From: Chitinophaga cymbidii
GTDB lineage: Bacteria > Bacteroidota > Bacteroidia > Chitinophagales > Chitinophagaceae
Assembly: GCF_007992715.1 (NCBI RefSeq)
Contig: NZ_BKAU01000010.1
Span: 37,209-101,208 of the forward strand
Direction: 5' to 3'
Length of the DNA: 64,000 bases
How positions within the stretch are numbered: the first letter of the stretch is position 1; each line of letters begins with the position of its first letter. The translations under genes were made by a program, and so were the position numbers. The notes under the pieces are model-generated. The model was not told the DNA's origin. It searched no databases and saw nothing but the letters and a program-made list of their open reading frames with translations. Positions 41,449 to 49,390 of this stretch are shown here, in pieces.

Positions 41449-44274
41449 CTATTTCCAATCGCCGGCTTTATTCGTTTGCTCTTCACCGTTATACGTTATC
41501 AATCCTCCATCTGCTTCTTTAGCACTGCCGGGATGAATGTATATCACCCTGAAATACCGCTGCCGCAACATCCCCGGAAAACTCCCTTCCCGCGCGCCGA
41601 TGGTCAGCGTACCGGCTGATTCGTTCCAGCGGACGGGAATATTGCTGAACCGTCCTTTTTCATAACCATAATTCAGACCCTCATCTTCATACAACCGGAA
41701 TGAAGCGTCCCCGCCGGTGTACACGCGCAGCACGATCGTATCCGCGGGCTTTTCGCCGGTGTACTGGATATCCGGGCCAAAGGGCAGGATGGAGCCCGCT
41801 TTCACATACAGCGGCATCCGTTGCAGCGGTGCGTCCGCGGTGATGTGTTGCCCGCCTTTGTAGTATTGGCCGGTATAGAAATCGTACCAGCCGGCGGTTG
41901 CGGGCAGATAAACGGAGCGGTGACGTGCCTTGTAATGGTATACCGGGTTCACCAGGAGCGCCGGCCCGAACATGAACTGGTCGCTGATGCGCAGCACGGC
42001 CGTGTCTGCCGGGAAGTCCATCGGAAGGGCGCGCATGAGGGTATAATCATCATGATAGGTGCGGCCCGCGAGCGAATAGATATAGGGCATCAGCTTATAA
42101 CGTAAACGGCTATAGTATAACATGGACCGGTACACATCACTGTGTTCCGGCGCGATGTTGAATATTTCGCGGTAAGGATACTGGCCGTGGGAACGGAACA
42201 GGGGGCAGAAAGCGCCGTACTGGAACCAGCGGGCGTTCAGCTCCCGCCATTCTTCGAGGTCCGCGCCCTGCGGATCGGGCTGATCATATTTGTCTTCCAC
42301 GAAAAATCCGCCGATGTCCGTCGTCCACCAGGGAATGCCGGAGAGGCTGAGGTTCAGACCGGCGGGTATCTGGCGTTCCAGCTCATCGAAACGCGCGCTG
42401 ATATCTCCGCTCCAGGCAGCGGCGGCGTACCGCTGGATGCCCGCATTGGCGTTGCGCGTCAGGATAAAGGCCCGCTGGTCCGGCTTTGAGGCACGTTGGC
42501 CTTCGTATACGCCTTTGGCGTTCATCAGCGAATAGGTGTTGAAGTATTGGGCAGCGGGACCGGCAGCAGTGGGATTCATGAGCTGTTTCCGCTCGTCGAT
42601 GGAGGCGTTGGAAAGAATATCGGGTTCCGTGGCGTCCAGCCACCAGGCGTCTACACCGAGGCTGAACAGCTTTCTGTCGATGATGTTCCAGAACAGCTGG
42701 CGGGCTTCCGGCTGAAAGGCATCGTAGAAGGTGGATATATATCCCTGCCCGATCCAGTCCCGCTGTTTGTTTGTGATGTTCTGTTTGTAAAGCCAGTTCT
42801 TTGCATCGAACATCTTGTAGGTGGAAATGCCTTCATAGAATTTCGGCCATACGGAGATCATGAAATGTGTATGGTACTTGTCATGCAGCTGATCCAGCAT
42901 GCCTTTAGGGTCCGGGAAGCGCGCGGGATCAAACTCCTGGCTGCCCCATGCGTCTTCTTTCCAGTAAGACCAGTCCAGCACAATATTGTCCAGCGGTATT
43001 TGTCGTTTCCTGAATTCCTGCACCGTCTGCAATATTTCCGCCTGCGTCTTGTACCGTTCGCGGCTTTGCCAGAAGCCGAGCGCCCATTGGGGCAGCATCG
43101 TAGCTTTGCCGGTCACCTGGCGGTATCCGCTGATCACGTCATCCATATTTTCGCCCTGCATGAAATAGTAGTCGATCTTTTCGCCGGCTTCGGAGCTGAA
43201 GCACATTTTATTGTGCAGGGCTTCCGGCGTGGGAGAGAGCCACTTCAGGGAAACGAACGCCTGTGAGGATTCCGGTATCCATTCCACTTTCAGCGGCACC
43301 TTCTTTCCTTTTGCAAGATGCTGCGAGAACACCGAGGGGCCGGGGTTCCAGCCTTCGCGCCACCGGTCCAGCACCAGTTTTCCATCCACCCATATCTTAA
43401 TATAGCCGGAAGCCGTCACATAAAATTTATAGGCGCCACTCTGGTCCGGCGCCAGGTTGCCTTCCCAGGTCACTTTGCCTTTGCTCATCGGAAAAGCGGC
43501 AGGCATGTGCTGCAGGTCAGGCAGAAAAGCATAGTCGATCTTCGGCTCGTTGCGTTTCAGATATATTTTGCGCTGGTCTTTCCTGTCTGCATAAGTCGCC
43601 GTCAACCCGCCTTCGCCGGTGAGAACGGAGAGCTGCTCGTGCGGACGATCGTCCCCGAAGCGGGTGATGGAATAGTTGTCCCACAGAATGCCGTAGTGGC
43701 GGTTGGAAACGAGGAAAGGCACGGCGGCGATGGAATTGTATTGTGTGAGGTCTACATCCTGGTCCTTGTAGTTCATCACGCCGGTCTGCGGCTGTCCGAG
43801 GCCGTAGAACGCTTCTCCGGCGGGAGATTCGAACAGCTGCCGGATGCGGTATAAAGGTTTGTTATCGATCGTAACGGGACGAAAAGCCCTGGAATGCTCC
43901 TGCAAAATAACGTTGCCCGCTTTGTCCCGGAAGGTCACGCGGCCGCTGTTCAGCGCCACGGTTACGGAAAGGGCGGCGGTGCGGAGCACTACCTCTTCAC
44001 TGTTCTCTGAAGCATCCCACTTTACACCCTCCCGGCCGGTGGCGGTCACCATCAGGCTTTGCGTGGTGGAAAAAGTGTCTTCGGCGCTGGCGCTTACATG
44101 TATGATCCTGTCCGTCACCACCTGCAGCTTCACCTGCCGGGCGCCTCCCGGAGCGGGGTGTTTCAGCCGCACCAGCAGGCCGTCGTCCAGCCTTTCCACC
44201 TGACCGGTAAGGGCACCGGCAAAAGCGGGTAATGCCATAAAGAGAAATAGTAGTGGAAGTCGGGCAATATTCAT
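41449..44274 (-). CDS. GH31 alpha-xylosidase/alpha-glucosidase with PA14 insert (PUL 2)
   Basis: 941 residues from the ATG at 44274, which opens the signal peptide MNIARLPLLFLFMALPAFAGA. The N-terminal beta-sandwich is followed by a PA14 insert (about 225-365; GNLAPDQSGAYKFYVTASGY, IWVDGKLVLD) and the GH31 barrel. Asp547 in WWLDATEPD is the nucleophile and Asp624 in WSGDISARFD the acid/base. The WLDATEPD form and the PA14 insert are those of alpha-xylosidases of the Xyl31A type acting on xyloglucan oligosaccharides; alpha-glucosidase remains possible. It lies between HTCS and susC on the same strand. The window shows no endo-xyloglucanase in this PUL, so xyloglucan is inference. Confidence 0.9.
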   Translation of the reverse strand: MNIARLPLLFLFMALPAFAGALTGQVERLDDGLLVRLKHPAPGGARQVKLQVVTDRIIHVSASAEDTFSTTQSLMVTATGREGVKWDASENSEEVVLRTAALSVTVALNSGRVTFRDKAGNVILQEHSRAFRPVTIDNKPLYRIRQLFESPAGEAFYGLGQPQTGVMNYKDQDVDLTQYNSIAAVPFLVSNRHYGILWDNYSITRFGDDRPHEQLSVLTGEGGLTATYADRKDQRKIYLKRNEPKIDYAFLPDLQHMPAAFPMSKGKVTWEGNLAPDQSGAYKFYVTASGYIKIWVDGKLVLDRWREGWNPGPSVFSQHLAKGKKVPLKVEWIPESSQAFVSLKWLSPTPEALHNKMCFSSEAGEKIDYYFMQGENMDDVISGYRQVTGKATMLPQWALGFWQSRERYKTQAEILQTVQEFRKRQIPLDNIVLDWSYWKEDAWGSQEFDPARFPDPKGMLDQLHDKYHTHFMISVWPKFYEGISTYKMFDAKNWLYKQNITNKQRDWIGQGYISTFYDAFQPEARQLFWNIIDRKLFSLGVDAWWLDATEPDILSNASIDERKQLMNPTAAGPAAQYFNTYSLMNAKGVYEGQRASKPDQRAFILTRNANAGIQRYAAAAWSGDISARFDELERQIPAGLNLSLSGIPWWTTDIGGFFVEDKYDQPDPQGADLEEWRELNARWFQYGAFCPLFRSHGQYPYREIFNIAPEHSDVYRSMLYYSRLRYKLMPYIYSLAGRTYHDDYTLMRALPMDFPADTAVLRISDQFMFGPALLVNPVYHYKARHRSVYLPATAGWYDFYTGQYYKGGQHITADAPLQRMPLYVKAGSILPFGPDIQYTGEKPADTIVLRVYTGGDASFRLYEDEGLNYGYEKGRFSNIPVRWNESAGTLTIGAREGSFPGMLRQRYFRVIYIHPGSAKEADGGLITYNGEEQTNKAGDWK

Positions 44275-44586
44275 CTGTATCAGTTTCATCCGGTAAAACA
44301 TTTATCTCGTGGTTATCTTCTTTTAAGCGTCTTTACCGATTTCCTGCTGCGGTTAGTATGCGCGTTGCTGAAGCTTAGTTTTCATAACAATGTCCGGCTT
44401 ACGTGGAAAGCGATTTCGGTTTCAACAAAAGTAACAGCCTGCCCGGAGAGCAGTGGTACGGTATTGTGTAAGAATCGGGGTCAAAATGTTAACCGCCGGC
44501 AGCCGGAGGGTATGAAAATGATTCCCGGAAGGGTGTAAAATGTTAAGTGTGCTTTTTCTAACGTGCAGATAACCAGTGATTAATTG
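44275..44586. other. Intergenic region upstream of GH31
   Basis: 312 bp without a recognisable gene. It holds three related units, GGGTCAAAATGTTAA, GGGTATGAAAATGATT and GGGTGTAAAATGTTAA (entered separately). I see no tRNA, terminator or small gene in it. Confidence 0.6.
44478..44546 (-). repeat. Three phased direct repeats upstream of the GH31 gene
   Basis: GGGTCAAAATGTTAA at 44478-44492, GGGTATGAAAATGATT at 44508-44523 and GGGTGTAAAATGTTAA at 44531-44546. Aligned on ATG, their spacings are 32 and 22 bp, close to three and two helical turns. They lie 200-270 bp before the GH31 start and after the 34-residue peptide gene. Confidence 0.5.
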
Positions 44587-44691
44587 TCAAAGTGACAATA
44601 CAAGGATGATGGCCAGTGTGATCAGGCTGATCAGGCATATTTCTATCACGAGGTACATTTTTCTGCTCTTCTTGTAATCCTTTTTGTACAT
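44587..44691 (-). CDS. Predicted 34-residue single-pass membrane peptide
   Basis: Begins MYKKDYKKSRKMYLVIE and continues as an uninterrupted hydrophobic helix of about 20 residues (VIEICLISLITLAIILV) to a TGA at 44587. The basic N terminus and the single helix fit a small inner-membrane protein with N-in topology. It lies between the HTCS gene and GH31 on the same strand, 69 bp after the HTCS stop. A different, longer frame (44558-44743) is possible but gives a composition typical of no protein. Function unknown. Confidence 0.45.
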   Translation of the reverse strand: MYKKDYKKSRKMYLVIEICLISLITLAIILVLSL

Positions 44692-44760
44692 AGTACGCAA
44701 AATTATCCATTGCCGCCGGGAGCGATGGGATGGGTTTCTTCATTTAAGGGGTGTGATTTG

Positions 44761-47700
44761 TTAAGAATCGCTTTTCCTGCTGGCGGCGTAGGCGGAGGGC
44801 AGCATGTTGAACTCCATTTTGAAGTACTTCGTAAAGTATTTGGGGTTGTTGAAGCCGGTTTCGTAAGCCACTTCCGCTACGGTCATTTTGCTTTTTTCCA
44901 GGAGCTGCGCCGCGCGTTTCAGGCGCATGGTGCGGATGAACTCGATGGGTGTTTTGCCGGTGAGGGCGAGTATCTTTTTGTAGACCGATACGCGGCTCAT
45001 GAACAGGGCGCGGCTCAGTTCCTCCACGGAGAAACCGGCGTTGGAGATGTTCTTTTCCACGATCTGCATGGCCTGTTGAATGAATTGTTCATCCGCCGAA
45101 GAAATGGCGATCTCTTCGGGATGTACCTCGATATGCTTTTCATAGCTCTTTCGCAGGCTGGCCTGCCCGGCGATGGTGTTGCGGATGCGGGACAGCAACA
45201 CTTCGAAGTTAAAAGGCTTCGTGATGTAGTCCGACGCGCCCTGCTCCAGGGCTTCCAGCTGCTCGTGCTCCGCCGCGCGGGCGGTCAGGAGAATGACTGG
45301 TATATGGGCCGTGCGCTGGTTGCTGCGTACTTTCCGGCAAAGCTCCAGCCCGTCCATCTCCGGCATCGCCACATCGCTGACGATCACGTCGGGGACGGTC
45401 TGTGCAAGGATGTTCCAGCCCGTGACGCCGTTCTCCGCTTCGAGGATATGGAAATACAGGCCGAGGTTATCTTTCAGGTAAAAGCGGAAATCTTCATTGT
45501 CTTCCACGAGCAGCAGCACCGGTTTTTTACCTTTTGTGCCGCTGATGGCGGGCTGCGTTTTGGCATGCGCGGCTTTGATCTCCTCCTGTACCAGGCCTGG
45601 AACGGCTTCGCCGCTGACGGGCAGGGTGATCGTAAAGCAGCTGCCCATTTCAGGCGCACTGTCTACCGTAATGCTGCCGCCGTGCAGCTTCACGAACTCC
45701 CGCGTAATGGAAAGCCCGATGCCGCTGCCGGGGTTCACCATGGAGGAGGGCATGTCGTGCTGGAAGAACCGCTCAAAGATATGTTCCTGTTTCTCCAGCG
45801 GTATCCCTATCCCCGTATCCTTCACCTGTATTTCCAGTCCGCTCTCTATCAGCGCAACATCCACCGATATCTGCCCGTCTTCCGGCGTGAACTTGAAGGC
45901 ATTGGACAGCAGGTTGAACATGATCTTCTCTATTTTATCCGCATCGTACTGCATTTTCAGCTCCTTTACCTGGCTGGAAAATGACAGGCGGATGTGTTTC
46001 TTTTCAGACAGGTCGGAGAAGGAGTAGGCGAGTTCGCGCAGGTAGGCGATGATGTCGCCTTCATTGAGATGCAGCCGGATCTCCTGCACTTCCATTTTCC
46101 GGAAGTCCAGCAACTGGTTCACGAGGTTCAGCAGGCGGCGCGCGTTCCGTTGTATCAGCTCGAGCTGGCTTTTCAGACCAGCATCGGAAGCGGTTTTAAC
46201 GATCTTTTCCAGCGGTGTGATAATGAGGCTGAGCGGCGTGCGGAATTCGTGGCTGATATTGGTGAAGAAGCGGATCTTCATATTGTCCAGCTCATGCATC
46301 CGCGCCGCTTCCTGCTGCTCCTGCGCCATCCGGTATTTCAGGCGTTCACGTTCCAGCACGATCCTGCGTGCGAGCAGCAGGGCGCCGAGGATCAGCAGCG
46401 CGTATAAAACGAATGCGAGCGGGGATTTCCAGAAGGGCGGCAGCACTTTAATGCGCAGGGTCAGCCCGGTATCGTTCCATACACCGTCATTATTGGATGC
46501 TTTCACGCGGAAGGTATAATCGCCCGCATTCAGGTTGGTGAAAATGGCTTTCCGCTGCTGGCCGTCCGTATACAGCCATTCCTTGTTGAAGCCTTCCAGC
46601 ATGTAGGCGTAGCGGTTCTTTTCCGGGTGAAAATAGTTCAGTGCGGAAAATTCTATGGAGAACACGTTTTCCCGGTATTTCAGCACGATCTCGCGGGTCT
46701 GGCTCAAAGCGGCGTTCAGCAGCACGCGGCCGTTGACTTTTTCGCCGGGATGAATGCTTTTATTGAATATCTGCAGGTCGGTGAGCACCACGGGCGGAAC
46801 GTTCCGGTTCAGCTCGATCGTATGCGGCAGGAAGAGATTGAAGCCGTTGCCGCCGCCGAAGATCAGTTCGCCTTTGCTGGTGCGCAGCGCGGCGTTTTCG
46901 TTGAATTCCTTGCCCTGCAGGCCGTCGGAGGCGTCGTAGTTTTTGAACAGCGTATCGCGCATGTTGCAGATGCCGTTGGGCGTGCTCATCCATAAGGTGT
47001 GATCATTGTCTTCAAGGATGTTCAGCACGGTGTTGTCCGGCAGGCCGTTTTCCTGGCGGTAGATGCGGAAGCTTTTGGTGGCGGGATCGAAGCGGTTCAA
47101 ACCTTCGCGGGTGCCGATCCAGATGCGCTGGCGGCTGTCCTGGAACAGGCAAAGCACGTGGTTATGGCTGAGGCTGGCGGGATTGCTGGCATCAAAACCA
47201 TAATGCGTCATGCGGCCGGTTTGCGCGTCGCGCACGTCGAGCCCCTGTTCCGTACCGATCCAGAGATTGCCCTGGTGGTCTTCGAGCAGGGCGGAAATAT
47301 AGGTGGAGTTGACGGGAAGATGGGTGAAGCTTTTGCGGTCCGGCCCCAGCACGTCCAGCCCGCCGTTCAGCGTACCTACCCAAAGATTGTGATGCCGGTC
47401 TTCCATGATCTCCCACACGTTGTTGTCCGCAAGGCTGGCGGTATCGGCGGCATGGTGGCGGTAGTGGGAAAAGCGCTGGCCATCGAAGCAGTCCAGCCCC
47501 CCGAAGTACGTACCGATCCAGAGCTTTTTCTCATGATCGATCCAGAGGCTCACGATCACGTTCGCGCTGAGGCTGTTGGGATTGCCGGGCTCATGAAGGT
47601 ATTGTTTGAACGTGTTCCGGCTCCGGTCGAAATAGATCAGCCCGCCGCCGTTCGTACCGATCCAGATATTGCCTGCCTCATCTTCCACGAAACGGTTCAC

Positions 47701-48771
47701 ATCATCAAAAGGAAGGCTGTTCGGGGAAAAGGACTGGTGCTGGTAGAGCGGGAATTTCACGATGTTCTCGTGGTAATAGTTGATGCCTTTTTTATAGGTG
47801 CCCGTCCAGATGATACCGGTGCTGTCTTTATAAAGCGCGGTGATGCTGTTCTGGCTAAGGCTTTTATCATCTTCACTGTTATGGGTGATATAGCGGATGG
47901 TATTTTTTTTCTTGTCGATGATGTTGATGCCGCCGTGGTCGGTGCCTACCCATATGAGGCCGTTATTGTCCTGCGTAATGCCGGTGACGATGTTGTTGTT
48001 CAGGGCGAGGCCGGGCGTGAACTGGTTGATGGGCGTGAGCGTGCGCGCTTTGATATTGAAATGGAACAGGCCGTTGGCAAGGCTGATGGAGGAGATCCAG
48101 AGATCGCCGTCCGCATCGGCGAATAATGTACAATTAGGTGCGCCGGTGTTGATCTTTTCAGGATGGCGGTAGATGATCTGTTTACTGCGTCTGTCCATTT
48201 TTTCGAGCGTTCCTGTGGCGTGCAGGAGCCAGTAGTGACCGTCTTTATCCTGTTCCATCGCGAGTATGCGCTGGCCGGGGGCGTAGCGGGTTGTGCCCTT
48301 ATCTACTTTATACAGCCCGGAATCCGGCTGCAGGAACCAGTAAGCGCCGTTGCGGTCGTGGAATATCCTGTAGGCGGTGTCGCCGGGGATGCCCAGCTGG
48401 CGCAGTGCGGCGGAAATGTTGCGGGAAAAGGTGTTACTAACGGGATCGTATATATTAAATCCCCTGCGGGTATTGATCCAGAGCTTTCCACCGGGACCGG
48501 CCATGATGTCGCTGATGAAATTGTCGGACAGCGTGGTGCTGTCACGCAGGGAATGGCGGAAGACGAGGAAGTTATAACCGTCGTAGCGGTTCAGTCCGGA
48601 TGCCGTGCCGAACCACATAAAACCGGTGCTGTCCGAAAAGATGGCGTTTACCTGGCTGTTGGAGAGCCCTTCGTTGATGCCGGTGCGGATGAACTGGTAA
48701 TAGGGGGACTGTGCGTGGGCGGTACGCAGCAGCAAGCAAAGCATAATGGAAATAAAAGCCCTCTTTTTCAT
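44761..48771 (-). CDS. Hybrid two-component system sensor-regulator (HTCS), PUL 2
   Basis: 1336 residues. Signal peptide (1-20), then about 14 propeller repeats (sensor blades, e.g. GFMWFGTASGLNRYDGYNF, IWIGTNGGGLIYFD) in two seven-blade propellers, a Y_Y_Y domain (about 690-780; YAYMLEGFNKEWLYTDG), a membrane helix (about 790-812), HisKA with phospho-His841 in NISHEFRTPL, HATPase with GSGIGLSITREFVKLHGG, a receiver domain with Asp1133 in VSDVAMPEMDG, and an AraC-type DNA-binding domain at the end (VAEVAYETGFNNPKYFTKYF). It senses an oligosaccharide in the periplasm and activates PUL 2. Target sites are probably the nearby repeats. Confidence 0.96.
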   Translation of the reverse strand: MKKRAFISIMLCLLLRTAHAQSPYYQFIRTGINEGLSNSQVNAIFSDSTGFMWFGTASGLNRYDGYNFLVFRHSLRDSTTLSDNFISDIMAGPGGKLWINTRRGFNIYDPVSNTFSRNISAALRQLGIPGDTAYRIFHDRNGAYWFLQPDSGLYKVDKGTTRYAPGQRILAMEQDKDGHYWLLHATGTLEKMDRRSKQIIYRHPEKINTGAPNCTLFADADGDLWISSISLANGLFHFNIKARTLTPINQFTPGLALNNNIVTGITQDNNGLIWVGTDHGGINIIDKKKNTIRYITHNSEDDKSLSQNSITALYKDSTGIIWTGTYKKGINYYHENIVKFPLYQHQSFSPNSLPFDDVNRFVEDEAGNIWIGTNGGGLIYFDRSRNTFKQYLHEPGNPNSLSANVIVSLWIDHEKKLWIGTYFGGLDCFDGQRFSHYRHHAADTASLADNNVWEIMEDRHHNLWVGTLNGGLDVLGPDRKSFTHLPVNSTYISALLEDHQGNLWIGTEQGLDVRDAQTGRMTHYGFDASNPASLSHNHVLCLFQDSRQRIWIGTREGLNRFDPATKSFRIYRQENGLPDNTVLNILEDNDHTLWMSTPNGICNMRDTLFKNYDASDGLQGKEFNENAALRTSKGELIFGGGNGFNLFLPHTIELNRNVPPVVLTDLQIFNKSIHPGEKVNGRVLLNAALSQTREIVLKYRENVFSIEFSALNYFHPEKNRYAYMLEGFNKEWLYTDGQQRKAIFTNLNAGDYTFRVKASNNDGVWNDTGLTLRIKVLPPFWKSPLAFVLYALLILGALLLARRIVLERERLKYRMAQEQQEAARMHELDNMKIRFFTNISHEFRTPLSLIITPLEKIVKTASDAGLKSQLELIQRNARRLLNLVNQLLDFRKMEVQEIRLHLNEGDIIAYLRELAYSFSDLSEKKHIRLSFSSQVKELKMQYDADKIEKIMFNLLSNAFKFTPEDGQISVDVALIESGLEIQVKDTGIGIPLEKQEHIFERFFQHDMPSSMVNPGSGIGLSITREFVKLHGGSITVDSAPEMGSCFTITLPVSGEAVPGLVQEEIKAAHAKTQPAISGTKGKKPVLLLVEDNEDFRFYLKDNLGLYFHILEAENGVTGWNILAQTVPDVIVSDVAMPEMDGLELCRKVRSNQRTAHIPVILLTARAAEHEQLEALEQGASDYITKPFNFEVLLSRIRNTIAGQASLRKSYEKHIEVHPEEIAISSADEQFIQQAMQIVEKNISNAGFSVEELSRALFMSRVSVYKKILALTGKTPIEFIRTMRLKRAAQLLEKSKMTVAEVAYETGFNNPKYFTKYFKMEFNMLPSAYAASRKSDS

Positions 48772-48877
48772 GGGAACGCGGATGCAGCTATATGGCCTGC
48801 AATAATATTATATTTTGAGTATCCATATACAAGATATTTCAAAAAATGATAATTTCATGGACAAACTATAACGCTAT

Positions 48878-49336
48878 ATGGAAAATCAACACCAAAATTT
48901 ATTTGATCTGCAGGTAGACCAGGAGGTTTCCGGTTACCTGGCGGAAACTGCTAAATGGGCGAAGTTCCTCGCCATTGTAGGTTTTGTTATGACGGGCCTG
49001 ATGGTGATCCTTTCGTTTTTTGCGGGCGCTATTATGACGTTCTATGCGAGCGCCATGGGAGGCGGCGGAATGCCCATGATGGGCGGTGGTTTCCTGACGG
49101 TGATCTACCTGCTGCTGGCGCTGCTGATCTTTTTTCCTTACCTCTATTTGTACAACTTCGCCAGTAAAATGCAGGCGGCGCTGCGGTCGTCCAGCCAGGA
49201 GGAGTTGACGAAGTCTTTTGCGAATCTGAAATCCTGCTTCAAGTTTGTGGGGATACTGACGCTGATCTGTCTTGCTTTTTACGCGCTGATGTTTGTATTC
49301 GGCCTTATTGCGGGATTGGCGGGAGCGATGGCGTAG
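48878..49336 (+). CDS. DUF5362-like small membrane protein
   Basis: 152 residues with four hydrophobic segments (about 28-50, 70-95, 115-140 and a C-terminal repeat), a cytosolic N terminus QDEVSGYLAETAKWAKF and a Gly/Met-rich loop GGGGMPMMGGGF between the first two helices. The SFANLKSCFKFVGILT block is shared with the DUF5362 family of Bacteroidota. Function unknown. It is divergent from the HTCS gene and convergent with the GgpPS-like gene, sharing its terminator. Confidence 0.75.
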   Translation: MENQHQNLFDLQVDQEVSGYLAETAKWAKFLAIVGFVMTGLMVILSFFAGAIMTFYASAMGGGGMPMMGGGFLTVIYLLLALLIFFPYLYLYNFASKMQAALRSSSQEELTKSFANLKSCFKFVGILTLICLAFYALMFVFGLIAGLAGAMA

Positions 49337-49366
49337 GAATTTTGTACGATATCCGATATCAAAAAA

Positions 49367-49390
49367 AAATCCGGGTTAAACCCCGGATTT
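49367..49390. terminator. Bidirectional terminator between DUF5362 and GgpPS genes
   Basis: 9-bp stem aaatccggg / cccggattt, loop of 6 nt that contains the TAA stop codon of the minus-strand gene (49376-49378). Runs of A (49361-49369) and T (49388-49394) flank it on both sides. Confidence 0.85.

Noticed and set aside
44558..44743. 61-codon frame overlapping the 34-residue peptide gene
   Set aside because: Its product (MDNFAYYVQKGLQEEQKN onwards) has no hydrophobic segment or pattern, whereas the overlapping frame has a clean membrane helix.
44710..45984. Frame of 424 codons opposite the HTCS gene
   Set aside because: Antisense to the HTCS kinase, receiver and AraC domains, which are unmistakable; no start signal or domain of its own. 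The similar frames at 34139-35455, 46999-48126, 54439-55656 and 56951-58183 are rejected for the same reason.
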